Positions 1 through 6,005 are shown, counted from the first letter of the stretch. The stretch: 6,005 nt of DNA from an uncultured Hungatella sp. (GCA_959018155.1 CAUEKH010000171.1:1-6005), one strand, 5' to 3'. Made by a program: numbers and translations. Notes: generated from the letters alone by a model not told the origin.

Positions 1-60
1 CCGGTCCTAGTCGAGACGCAAGAAAGTATCGAAAACACAGGGAACGAAACGGAGCAGTAA
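1..60 (+). CDS. C-terminal tail of an upstream gene (partial, start outside window)
   Basis: Reading from base 1 gives 19 sense codons and a TAA stop at 58-60. The peptide ends ...ESIENTGNETEQ, an acidic, polar tail of the kind often seen at the C-terminus of a soluble or membrane protein. No domain can be recognised from so few residues and the function is unknown. The start lies outside the window. Frame 2 is closed by TAG at 8-10. Frame 3 stays open to about base 128, but it runs across the promoter region, so it is less likely to be coding. No hairpin terminator follows the stop, so some read-through into the acetyltransferase gene is possible. Confidence 0.4.
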   Translation, partial: PVLVETQESIENTGNETEQ

Positions 61-77
61 CCTTTCTGACAGAAAAA

Positions 78-91
78 CGAACAAATGTTCT
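78..91. promoter_or_regulatory. Candidate LexA (SOS) operator, Gram-positive type
   Basis: The site reads CGAACAAATGTTCT. It matches 13 of 14 positions of the Bacillus-type LexA/DinR consensus CGAACRNRYGTTYC, with GAAC and GTTC half-sites four bases apart. It lies in the gap between the upstream stop codon and the acetyltransferase gene, ten bases upstream of that gene's -35 hexamer. It also falls inside the spacer of a possible second promoter, with CTGACA at 66-71 and a weak -10 around 89-96. The match is seen directly; LexA binding and SOS control of the downstream gene are inferred. Confidence 0.6.
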
Positions 92-100
92 ATATGGGGG

Positions 101-129
101 TTGCATATTTTTCCTGATTCCGTTATAAT
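101..129 (+). promoter_or_regulatory. Sigma-A type promoter of the GNAT gene
   Basis: A perfect -10 hexamer TATAAT lies at 124-129. Exactly 17 bp upstream is TTGCAT (101-106), which keeps only the TTG of the -35 consensus. Transcription would start near base 136, just ahead of the ribosome binding site AAGGAGG (137-143) and the ATG at 150. The leader would therefore be only about 14 nt long. Confidence 0.65.
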
Positions 130-149
130 AGTGGAAAAGGAGGAGAACA

Positions 150-584
150 ATGGTTCGATTATTTGAATTTGGCGATTTAGATGCGATTATGAAGATCTGG
201 CTGGAAGGAAATTTAAAGTCCCATTCGTTTATCCCTGACAGCTATTGGAAAGGAAATTACGACAGCGTAAAGTCTGTCCTGCCGAATGCCGAGGTGTATG
301 TACATGAGACCGGGGGAGAGGTAGACGGCTTTATTGGCATAGATGCCGATTATATTGAGGGAATTTTCGTGGCGGCCGACAGCCAGAGAAGGGGGATTGG
401 CCACCAGCTTATTGAGAAGGTAAAGAAAGAGAAGGAGAGGCTGTCCCTTCACGTTTACCGGAAAAATAAGCAGGCGATCCGTTTTTATGAGAAGGAGGGC
501 TTCCGGATTGAGAAGGAACTTACCGAGAAGGAGAACCGGGAGCCGGAATACTTAATGGTTTACGCCGTCTCAGATGCAGTGTAA
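150..584 (+). CDS. GNAT-family N-acetyltransferase (YiaC/YjaB-like)
   Basis: This 144-residue cytosolic enzyme should transfer an acetyl group from acetyl-CoA to an amine on a small molecule or a protein. The acetyl-CoA motif A is visible as Q79-R-R-G-I-G84, in the sequence VAADSQRRGIGHQLIEK. Motif B is N106-KQAIRFYEKEGF118, whose Tyr113 is at the position of the usual general acid. The length is normal for a single GNAT domain. The N-terminal pattern (IW.E, then HSFIP..YW) resembles the E. coli YiaC/YjaB group as I recall it; YiaC is reported to acetylate protein lysines, but the substrate here cannot be deduced. The ATG is supported by AAGGAGG six bases upstream. The last five codons and the stop lie in the first unit of a 16-bp tandem repeat. 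The gene has its own promoter and a nearby LexA box, and it converges on the TetR gene. Confidence 0.88.
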   Translation: MVRLFEFGDLDAIMKIWLEGNLKSHSFIPDSYWKGNYDSVKSVLPNAEVYVHETGGEVDGFIGIDADYIEGIFVAADSQRRGIGHQLIEKVKKEKERLSLHVYRKNKQAIRFYEKEGFRIEKELTEKENREPEYLMVYAVSDAV

Positions 585-648
585 CTGAGGTGAAGTGAAA
601 CTCAGGTGCAGTGTAACTCAGATGCACTGTAACTCAGATGGAGTTCAT
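569..648. repeat. Degenerate 16-bp tandem repeat, five units
   Basis: Five consecutive 16-bp units start at 569, 585, 601, 617 and 633. The unit is CTCAGATGCAGTGTAA. Units 3 and 4 each differ from unit 1 by one base, while units 2 and 5 each differ by four. Unit 1 forms the C-terminal codons and stop (S-D-A-V-stop) of the acetyltransferase gene, and the other units lie in the noncoding gap between the convergent genes. Because 16 is not a multiple of three, changes in unit number upstream of the stop would shift the frame. Function is unknown; replication slippage is the simplest origin. Confidence 0.85.
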
Positions 649-656
649 CGAGATGT

Positions 657-695
657 AAAAAATATGGCCGGAACCCCTTCCAACGGATTCCGGCC
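657..695 (-). terminator. Intrinsic terminator of the tetR-family gene
   Basis: Perfect 8-bp arms GGCCGGAA (666-673) and TTCCGGCC (688-695) enclose a 14-nt loop. The loop can pair further, because TCC at 679-681 matches GGA at 685-687. Read on the minus strand, the hairpin begins 13 bases after the regulator's TGA stop and is followed by ATA and six U residues (bases 662-657). On the plus strand no T-tract follows, so it should work mainly for the leftward gene, although the hairpin could also protect the 3' end of the GNAT transcript. Confidence 0.8.
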
Positions 696-708
696 TCGCC
701 ACTCCCAT

Positions 709-1293
709 TCATGACAGTTTCAGAATATTCTTCGATGCGCCCATAACAACCTTGTCAACAAATTCTGCAATCTCTTCTTTGGGCTCAGCCATGCCCGTAT
801 CAACCCATTTTTTTAATATGCCGGTCAGGCCATAAGTGATAAATTCCAGAAAGTAACCGAGGGCTGTCTCGCTTGCAGACGGATACTGCGCTTTGATAAT
901 TGCAGTGCCATTTTGCAGAACCAGCTTGTGAAAACGGTTGACGAAATCGCTGGAGGCACTGTTTTCAAACAGAATCTTACATATCTTTTTGTTCTCTTCA
1001 ATATACTGAATAATGGGGATTACCATGGGAAGAAGAGAATTCTTCTTAAAGGCATCGCCATAGTTGGTAATCATCTCCTGGAAATCTACCAGAACCTCTG
1101 ATTCCATCTCCTGTAAAAGTGAATACGTATCCGCGTAATGAAGATAGAAGGTACCGCGGTTTAGATCCGCCAGTTCTGTAATGTCTTTTACTGAAATATT
1201 CTTAAAATCTTTCTGTTCCATAAGTTCCAGAAGGCTTTCTTTCAGAAGCTTCTGGGTTCGCCGGATTCGCCGGTCCTGTTTTTGTAATTCCAT
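709..1293 (-). CDS. TetR/AcrR-family transcriptional regulator
   Basis: This is a 194-residue DNA-binding repressor-type protein of typical length for the family. The N-terminal TetR domain covers roughly residues 8-60. Its helix-turn-helix is seen at 33-53, with VKDITELADL as helix 2 and NRGTFYLHY as the recognition helix, followed by the family-typical D55-T-Y-S-L-L. The rest is helical (residues 65-194: YIEENKKICKILFEN, then ETALGYFLEFITYGLTGILKKWV) and resembles the Firmicute-type TetR C-terminal ligand/dimer domain (TetR_C_8), assigned from memory. The ATG is preceded by GGAGGA with a 7-nt gap (complement of 1301-1306). The gene is transcribed away from the MMPL operon, the classic layout of a local repressor controlling a divergent exporter operon. 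The ligand is unknown. No convincing promoter for this gene could be fixed. Confidence 0.9.
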   Translation of the reverse strand: MELQKQDRRIRRTQKLLKESLLELMEQKDFKNISVKDITELADLNRGTFYLHYADTYSLLQEMESEVLVDFQEMITNYGDAFKKNSLLPMVIPIIQYIEENKKICKILFENSASSDFVNRFHKLVLQNGTAIIKAQYPSASETALGYFLEFITYGLTGILKKWVDTGMAEPKEEIAEFVDKVVMGASKNILKLS

Positions 1294-1321
1294 ATCATAT
1301 TCCTCCGATTGTACCGCCTGT

Positions 1322-1335
1322 GGACAGAACTGTCC
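1322..1335. promoter_or_regulatory. Palindromic candidate operator for the TetR-family regulator
   Basis: GGACAGAACTGTCC has perfect 6-bp inverted arms around a central AA. It lies 28 bases upstream of the regulator's start codon, within its likely 5' leader or promoter. Its size and symmetry suit a dimeric TetR-type repressor. It is more than 100 bp from the rightward promoter, so if it is the TetR site it would most directly give autoregulation. Binding is inferred from position and symmetry only. Confidence 0.45.
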
Positions 1336-1383
1336 TTATTAATCGTTCCAATAATGAACAAAATTAAAAAATATGATTATTAG

Positions 1384-1506
1384 TGTGTTGAAAAAATGAA
1401 AAGCGTTGAATAGTAGTCATTTGAAAATATATTGATTATTGAATCCTCTCTACAATTGTATTATAATGCACATGTGTTGAAAAGTCAATATCATATCGAA
1501 TAGTAG
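1384..1506 (+). repeat. Duplicated direct-repeat module flanking the MMPL promoter
   Basis: TGTGTTGAAAA occurs at 1384-1394 and again at 1473-1483. GAATAGTAG follows each copy, at 1408-1416 and 1498-1506. The spacing within a module is 24 and 25 bp, and the modules are offset by about 90 bp. The core TTGAA also appears at 1406, 1421 and 1439, giving starts at 1388, 1406, 1421, 1439 and 1477. The first module lies upstream of the -35 element and the second covers the predicted transcription start. These may be binding sites for a regulator or the remains of a small duplication. Confidence 0.55.
1439..1467 (+). promoter_or_regulatory. Sigma-A type promoter of the MMPL operon
   Basis: TTGAAT (1439-1444) and a perfect TATAAT (1462-1467) are separated by 17 bp. 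The expected start point is near 1474, giving a leader of about 60 nt before the ATG at 1533. The predicted start lies inside the second copy of the TGTGTTGAAAA direct repeat, a position suited to repression. Confidence 0.75.
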
Positions 1507-1532
1507 AAAAAAAGCGAATAATGGAGGAGGAC

Positions 1533-3740
1533 ATGAAAAACAACAAAAGTTTATTAAACAGTATTGTCCATGGAATCGTTTACCGTGGAAAGATAATTGA
1601 GACCGTGTTTTTTGCCGCGACGATTATCTGTGCAATCTGTTTTCCATTTGTTAAGGTAAATTACGATTTAAGTAAATACCTCCCGGAATTTGCTCCGACC
1701 AAGCAGGCGTTAGATGTAATGGAACGGGAATTCGGATATCCTGGGATGGAACGAGTGATGGTAAAGGATGTCACTCTTCAGGAGGCAAAAGAAATCCGGA
1801 GTAAGATTGCCGATTTGGAGGGCGTTGAATTAGTCATTGGACCGGATATGACCACGGATGTCTATATGGGCTCTTCTTTCTTAAATAAAAGCCTGACTGA
1901 GATGATGTCCATGGATGTGTTTGCGATGGAGGACTATTACCGGGATGGAAATGCCCTGATGGAGATTATCTACAAGGGCGGCGATGACGATCCGGCAACG
2001 AGAGCGGGAGTCAATGCAGTCTACGAGATTGTGGGTAAGGACAGAGGCTGCTTTTCCGGCAGCGCGGTTTCCAGTAAAGAGCGTGAGGAGTCCATCACAA
2101 AAGAGATTGCGATGGCGATTGCCATGGCACTTGTTATCATCTGGCTGATTTTAACACTGACAACGACATCGTGGATGGAGCCGTTCCTGTTTATATTCGT
2201 TATGATTATCGCCATCATACTGAATATGGGATCAAACCTGATGTTCGGGACGATTTCCTTCTTTACGTTTTCCACGGCAGCGATTTTGCAGCTGGCGGTT
2301 TCTATGGACTATTCCATTTTCCTGCTACATACATTCACGGCATATAAGAATCAGGGAATTGAAATCCATAAGGCCATGGAACTGGCAGTCAGAGAGTCGT
2401 GCAGTTCCATACTTGCCAGCGGGGCGACAACTATTGTCGGATTTATCGTAATTGCGTTTATGCGGTTTACAATCGGCCGCGATGTCGGATTCGTTCTGAC
2501 GAAAGGAATCATCTGCAGTTTGGCAACGGTACTGCTGCTGATGCCAACACTGATTCTTCATTTTAATGACAAGATAGAAAAGACGGCGCATAAGCCGCTG
2601 CTTCCGGGATTTGACCGGTTCGCCAGACTGATGAATAAAATCAGGAAACCGGTGTTCGTAATCGCAATCCTGGTAGCGGTTCCCTGTTACTTTGGCCAGA
2701 GCATGAACGCTTTCTATTACGGCGACGATGCCATCGGAGCCGGACCTGGAACCAGGGTATACGAGGATTCCCGCCAGATAGACAGCGTGTTCGGCAAGTC
2801 CAACGTCATTATAGGTATTGTGCCCAACGGATCGATTGCCACAGAACGACAGCTGACAGAAGCGCTGGAAGACTTGGATTTCGTCAATTATGCACTTTCC
2901 ATGTCGGGAACCCTTCCAAAAGGGATTCCGGAGAGTTTCCTTCCGAAGGACGTGACAAAGGAACTGAGGACGGAAGGGTACGCCAGGATTCTGATATCCA
3001 TGAATACCGTTCAGGAGAGCCAGTATGCGTTTGACTGCAGCCAGAAGCTGGAAGCCCTGGTGAAGGAGTACTATCCGGAAGATGCCTATGTGATTGGCAT
3101 GACTCCTACGACCATAGATATCCGGGATATTCTGACAGATGACTATAATAAGGTGTCGATTCTGTCCCTGATTGGTGTGGCGCTTGTTGTATTCATCACA
3201 TTCCGCTCTATCCTGGTTCCAATCCTGGTTATCATCCCGATCGAGGTGGCCATTTATTTAAATATGACGCTTCCCTATATCATGGGGGACAGTATGGTGT
3301 ACATCGGATATATCATTGTAAGCTGCTTACAGCTTGGCGCAACCATTGACTACTCGATTTTGATGACGAATAACTATTTAGGTTTCCGAAAGACCATGAG
3401 CAATACAGAGGCGGCGGTTGCTGCCATATCGAAGAGTACCTTATCAATTCTGACTTCAGGAGGAATCTTAACAGTGGTTGGATATCTTCTTTACTTTACT
3501 TCCTCCATCCAGGCCATCTCCCAGGTGGGACGTCTGGTTGGCCGTGGCGCTCTGCTCAGCGTGGTGCTGGTATTGTCCCTGCTCCCGGCCCTGCTCAGTG
3601 CGTTTGATAAACAAATCAGAAAGCAGCAGCTTCGTGCAGAAGAGAGAAGACAGAAGCGTCTGGCAAGATACGCGAAAGTAAAAGCAATTCCGGCCAGTGT
3701 TACCGTATCTAAAGGAGATGAAAAAAATGAGGAAAAGTAA
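1533..3740 (+). CDS. MMPL/RND-family transporter (HAE3/YdfJ-like)
   Basis: This 735-residue polytopic membrane protein probably exports lipids, amphiphiles or other hydrophobic compounds using the proton gradient. It shows the duplicated RND plan. The first half has TM1 at about 21-40, an outer domain of about 150 residues, and a TM bundle starting near 193. The second half has TM7 at about 373-392, a second outer domain, and a bundle from about 543. TM4 and TM10 carry the paired Asp-Tyr residues known from MmpL3 as the proton relay: D259-Y260 (SMDYSIF) and D606-Y607 (TIDYSIL). The length matches small Firmicute MMPL proteins such as B. subtilis YdfJ and is well below that of AcrB. A basic cytoplasmic tail (about 689-735, rich in K, R and E) ends the protein. 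The start at 1533 is preferred because GGAGGAGG (1523-1530) lies just before it; the in-frame ATG at 1521 overlaps that site and has none of its own. The stop overlaps the next gene. Confidence 0.9.
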   Translation: MKNNKSLLNSIVHGIVYRGKIIETVFFAATIICAICFPFVKVNYDLSKYLPEFAPTKQALDVMEREFGYPGMERVMVKDVTLQEAKEIRSKIADLEGVELVIGPDMTTDVYMGSSFLNKSLTEMMSMDVFAMEDYYRDGNALMEIIYKGGDDDPATRAGVNAVYEIVGKDRGCFSGSAVSSKEREESITKEIAMAIAMALVIIWLILTLTTTSWMEPFLFIFVMIIAIILNMGSNLMFGTISFFTFSTAAILQLAVSMDYSIFLLHTFTAYKNQGIEIHKAMELAVRESCSSILASGATTIVGFIVIAFMRFTIGRDVGFVLTKGIICSLATVLLLMPTLILHFNDKIEKTAHKPLLPGFDRFARLMNKIRKPVFVIAILVAVPCYFGQSMNAFYYGDDAIGAGPGTRVYEDSRQIDSVFGKSNVIIGIVPNGSIATERQLTEALEDLDFVNYALSMSGTLPKGIPESFLPKDVTKELRTEGYARILISMNTVQESQYAFDCSQKLEALVKEYYPEDAYVIGMTPTTIDIRDILTDDYNKVSILSLIGVALVVFITFRSILVPILVIIPIEVAIYLNMTLPYIMGDSMVYIGYIIVSCLQLGATIDYSILMTNNYLGFRKTMSNTEAAVAAISKSTLSILTSGGILTVVGYLLYFTSSIQAISQVGRLVGRGALLSVVLVLSLLPALLSAFDKQIRKQQLRAEERRQKRLARYAKVKAIPASVTVSKGDEKNEEK
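3711..3717 (+). promoter_or_regulatory. Ribosome binding site that fixes the start of the secreted-protein gene
   Basis: AAAGGAG lies inside the last codons of the transporter gene. An ATG at 3718 touches it directly, while the ATG at 3727 is 9 bases downstream and begins a textbook signal peptide. The site therefore supports 3727 over the in-frame GTG (3697) and ATG (3718). Initiation would occur where ribosomes finish the transporter, which favours translational coupling. Confidence 0.7.
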
Positions 3741-5991
3741 GAGAATCATTTGTATGTCCATGGCAGCCATTTTTGCCGCTCAGTCCGTTATGACCGCGAT
3801 GGCGGCCGGTGCGCCACAGTGTGACGAGACACTGTATGTCACCATGGACCCTTATGGAGAGATAAAAGAGAGCAGCGTTGTCAAAAATTATCTGGTGAAC
3901 GGATCCGGTTCCATCACGGATTATGGCACGTACTCAAAGGTTACGAATTTAACTGACAATGGGGAGATGACAGTTGGGGAAGATGGAACGGTCACCTTTA
4001 CCCCGGAAGACCAGAACAGCCATTTCTATTTTGAAGGCCAGACAGATACCACAAAGAGCGATCTCCCGTGGGATATTACTGTGGGGTACCGTTTGAACGG
4101 GGTGGAAAAAAAGGCAGAGGAACTGGGCGGTGAAAAAGGTCTTGTAGAGATCAACGTGGACATCGTCCCCAATAAAAATGTGTCTGATTACTACCGTAAC
4201 AATATGACACTGATGGCCAGCGCGATGGTGGATATGGATAAAAACTTAAGCCTTGAAGCAGAGGGCGCGCAGGTTCAGTGTGTCGGGAACTTAAACATGG
4301 TTGTATTTTTTGCTCTGCCCGGTGAGGAGAATCATTACTCTATCCGGATTGGTACCGATGATTTTACCTTCTCCGGCCTTGTATTTGCCATGGTGCCTCT
4401 GACCGTCAGCCAGCTTGACAAAGTGGCCGATATCAGGGAAGCGAAGGAAACGATGGAGGATTCCGCGGATGCCTTAAGCGACAGTCTCGATGTGGTGTTA
4501 AATACTCTCGGCAGTATGCAGAAAAGTATTGCTGATACCGCAGATGGAATCCGGGGCTTAAATGGAACCCGCCAGCTGTTCGCAGATTCCAAGGGAAAGG
4601 TTTATGCAGATGCGGATGAAGCCTTGGCGTCCTTAGACCGTCTGTCTGGAAGTCTCGACCCGTTCTATGACAGAACTGAGACAGCGGTTCACGCGCTGAA
4701 TCAGATTCAGTACCAGGTCAACGATATGGTGGGGGTACTGGACGACCTTTCACCGGAACTGGGCGATACGAGAGACAGTCTTCGGTATCTCCGCGATGAA
4801 CTGGAGACATTGCAGAAGATGATGAATGGCCCGGAAGTGGATATGATGTCACAGGCATTTGTGATGCAGATGGAGAAGGTAAAGGCTCATCTGGGAGATT
4901 TGAAGGAATCTCAGACAGAGTTATCTACCGGACTGTCATATTTAAAGGGCTCTCTGCCCCAGCTGATAGGCATGGCCGGTTCCCTGAATACGCTTTCCGC
5001 GGATTATATGGATGAGGATGAACTGAACCAGCTGATCGAAGAACTGGAAGAAGAGGGCGTGGAGACGCAAGGCCAGACTGCCAGATTCCTGAAGGATTAT
5101 ACCGATTTATCTTCTTCCCAGATAGCGGAGCTCTCTTCCTATCTGGCGGCAGAGATGGGACTGGAGAGTAGCAGCGCCCGCGTTGCGACACCGAGCTCGG
5201 CGATCCCGCCGGAGATGGCAGGACAGCTGGTGACAGTACTGGGAATGATTCTCGATGGCGCAGGCGGCGCGGCCGGCAACACAAACCTGACAGATGATAT
5301 CAGCAATACTATCACCCTAACGGAGCAATTACTGGCAACAATTGGCGCTCTTCAGAGCAGTGCCGGTGCCTCTGTAGGGGAAATGAGAGATTTAATGACG
5401 ACTGCGGCCAGGGTTTGCGGTACGGCGGACGATTTAATCAGCACGGTCGATGATCTCAATAACACGGTCAACTATTATCATGACGACTTGACAGGAACCC
5501 TGAGGGATTTGGGAGAGATGACGACAGAGGCCTCCAGAAGCGTCACGTCATTGAATGTATTCTTCCGTTCGATGGAGAACCAGTTAAAAACCATCGGTGA
5601 TTCTTTAAACAGCAATACGGAGAAAACATTAAACGGCCTGGCCGGGGCCCTCGATGAGGCGGGCAACGGTTTAAGCCAGACAGAGGTTCTTCAGAACGCC
5701 AAGGATACTATTAAGAACTTAATCAATGACAAGTGGGATGAGTATACGACGGAAGATACCACTATCCTGAACATTGATCTGGACGCAGCCCCGGAATCCT
5801 TCACATCATCGAAGAACCCATCACCCCGGAGTATCCAGGTGATTGTCAGGACGGAAGAGATTAAGAAGAGCGAAGAAGCCGTGGAAGCGGCAGAAGTAGA
5901 TGAGAACTTTAAGGCAGAAGGAAATATTTTCCAGAGGATTGCCAATATCTTTAAGAGGATCTGGCAGACGATTACCTCAATCTTTAAATAA
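3727..5991 (+). CDS. Secreted coiled-coil protein, putative partner of the MMPL transporter
   Basis: This 754-residue protein has no assigned function. It starts with a Sec signal peptide: a basic MRKSKR, a hydrophobic core, and likely cleavage after A26 or A27 (AMAA-G). Cys32 lacks a lipobox, so it is not a lipoprotein. Residues 32-226 look beta-rich, with DPYGEIK (41-47), FYFEGQT (100-106) and LPWDITVGYRLNG (113-125). As I recall, this pattern is shared by proteins encoded beside MMPL transporters in many Firmicutes. Residues from about 229 to 470 and from about 510 to 660 are long helical regions with spaced Leu/Ile/Met and Asp/Ser/Gly, like the YhgE/Pip-type extracellular helices. A Ser/Ala/Pro-rich linker (about 483-497, VATPSSAIPP) separates them. 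There is no strong TM segment; the last 23 residues form an amphipathic basic helix. The gene overlaps the transporter gene by 14 bp, pointing to a joint complex at the outer face of the membrane. Confidence 0.75.
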   Translation: MRKSKRIICMSMAAIFAAQSVMTAMAAGAPQCDETLYVTMDPYGEIKESSVVKNYLVNGSGSITDYGTYSKVTNLTDNGEMTVGEDGTVTFTPEDQNSHFYFEGQTDTTKSDLPWDITVGYRLNGVEKKAEELGGEKGLVEINVDIVPNKNVSDYYRNNMTLMASAMVDMDKNLSLEAEGAQVQCVGNLNMVVFFALPGEENHYSIRIGTDDFTFSGLVFAMVPLTVSQLDKVADIREAKETMEDSADALSDSLDVVLNTLGSMQKSIADTADGIRGLNGTRQLFADSKGKVYADADEALASLDRLSGSLDPFYDRTETAVHALNQIQYQVNDMVGVLDDLSPELGDTRDSLRYLRDELETLQKMMNGPEVDMMSQAFVMQMEKVKAHLGDLKESQTELSTGLSYLKGSLPQLIGMAGSLNTLSADYMDEDELNQLIEELEEEGVETQGQTARFLKDYTDLSSSQIAELSSYLAAEMGLESSSARVATPSSAIPPEMAGQLVTVLGMILDGAGGAAGNTNLTDDISNTITLTEQLLATIGALQSSAGASVGEMRDLMTTAARVCGTADDLISTVDDLNNTVNYYHDDLTGTLRDLGEMTTEASRSVTSLNVFFRSMENQLKTIGDSLNSNTEKTLNGLAGALDEAGNGLSQTEVLQNAKDTIKNLINDKWDEYTTEDTTILNIDLDAAPESFTSSKNPSPRSIQVIVRTEEIKKSEEAVEAAEVDENFKAEGNIFQRIANIFKRIWQTITSIFK

Positions 5992-6005
5992 GAGGTTGGG
6001 TGAAC

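Larger units (their letters stand above)
1294..1532. other. Divergent intergenic control region between the regulator and the MMPL operon
   Basis: This 239-bp AT-rich stretch contains no gene. It holds the regulator's ribosome binding site (1301-1306), a 14-bp palindrome (1322-1335), duplicated direct-repeat elements (1384-1416 and 1473-1506), the rightward promoter (1439-1467) and the transporter's ribosome binding site (1523-1530). A smaller inverted repeat, GTTC-N7-GAAC, lies at about 1345-1359. The density of symmetric and repeated elements suggests more than one protein contact. Confidence 0.75.

Noticed and set aside
606..629. Small hairpin GTGCA/TGCAC or CAGTG/CACTG in the tandem repeat
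   Set aside because: Only 5-bp arms with an 11-12 nt loop and no T-tract; explained by base changes between repeat units.
1308..1335. Promoter for the regulator on the minus strand (AGGACA, 17 bp, TACAAT)
   Set aside because: The hexamers look acceptable, but the transcription start would fall inside the regulator's ribosome binding site, leaving no usable leader.
1521..1532. Upstream ATG start for the MMPL transporter (adds MEED)
   Set aside because: The bases following this ATG are the GGAGGAGG ribosome binding site for the ATG at 1533, and no Shine-Dalgarno precedes 1521.
3468..3770. 100-codon minus-strand open frame across the transporter/partner junction
   Set aside because: It overlaps two supported genes and their start signals, and encodes a low-complexity Gln/Ser-rich peptide with no family resemblance.
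3814..3825. Lipoprotein attachment at Cys32 of the secreted protein
   Set aside because: The residues before the cysteine (GAPQ) do not fit a lipobox; ordinary signal-peptidase cleavage near residue 26 fits better.
4925..5284. 119-codon minus-strand open frame inside the secreted-protein gene
   Set aside because: It lies fully within a convincing plus-strand gene and its peptide is rich in Pro, Ser and Arg with no recognisable fold, as expected for a shadow frame.
5992..6005. Possible ribosome binding site and start of a third operon gene
   Set aside because: Only 14 bases are available, and no Shine-Dalgarno with a correctly spaced start codon can be confirmed.

Overview
The window looks like chromosomal DNA of a Gram-positive Firmicute, most likely a clostridial gut bacterium of the Lachnospiraceae type. 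The grounds are strong AGGAGG-type ribosome binding sites, TATAAT promoters with 17-bp spacers, moderate base composition, a Bacillus/Clostridium-type LexA box, and protein families typical of that group. No lineage marker gene is present, so this placement is an inference.

Layout. Bases 1-60 are probably the last codons of a rightward gene that starts outside the window. Bases 61-149 hold a near-consensus LexA (SOS) box and a promoter. The promoter drives a small GNAT acetyltransferase gene (150-584, +). The 3' end of that gene runs into a 16-bp degenerate tandem repeat (569-648). Next comes an intrinsic terminator for the leftward TetR-family regulator gene (709-1293, -). A 239-bp divergent intergenic region (1294-1532) carries a 14-bp palindrome, a good sigma-A promoter and duplicated direct-repeat elements.

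To the right is a two-gene operon: an MMPL/RND-family membrane transporter (1533-3740, +), then a secreted, helix-rich coiled-coil protein (3727-5991, +). The two reading frames overlap by 14 bp, so their translation is probably coupled. Only 14 bases remain after the last stop, so the operon may continue beyond the window.

Proposed working: the TetR protein probably represses the divergent operon, and perhaps its own gene, until it binds a small hydrophobic ligand. The MMPL protein would be a proton-driven exporter of lipid-like or amphiphilic molecules. The secreted protein would be its extracytoplasmic partner, possibly held at the membrane by a C-terminal amphipathic heptad-repeat helix. 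The substrate cannot be read from the sequence. The transporter-partner pair is the most interesting item: as far as I recall the arrangement recurs in Firmicutes, but the partner has no assigned function.
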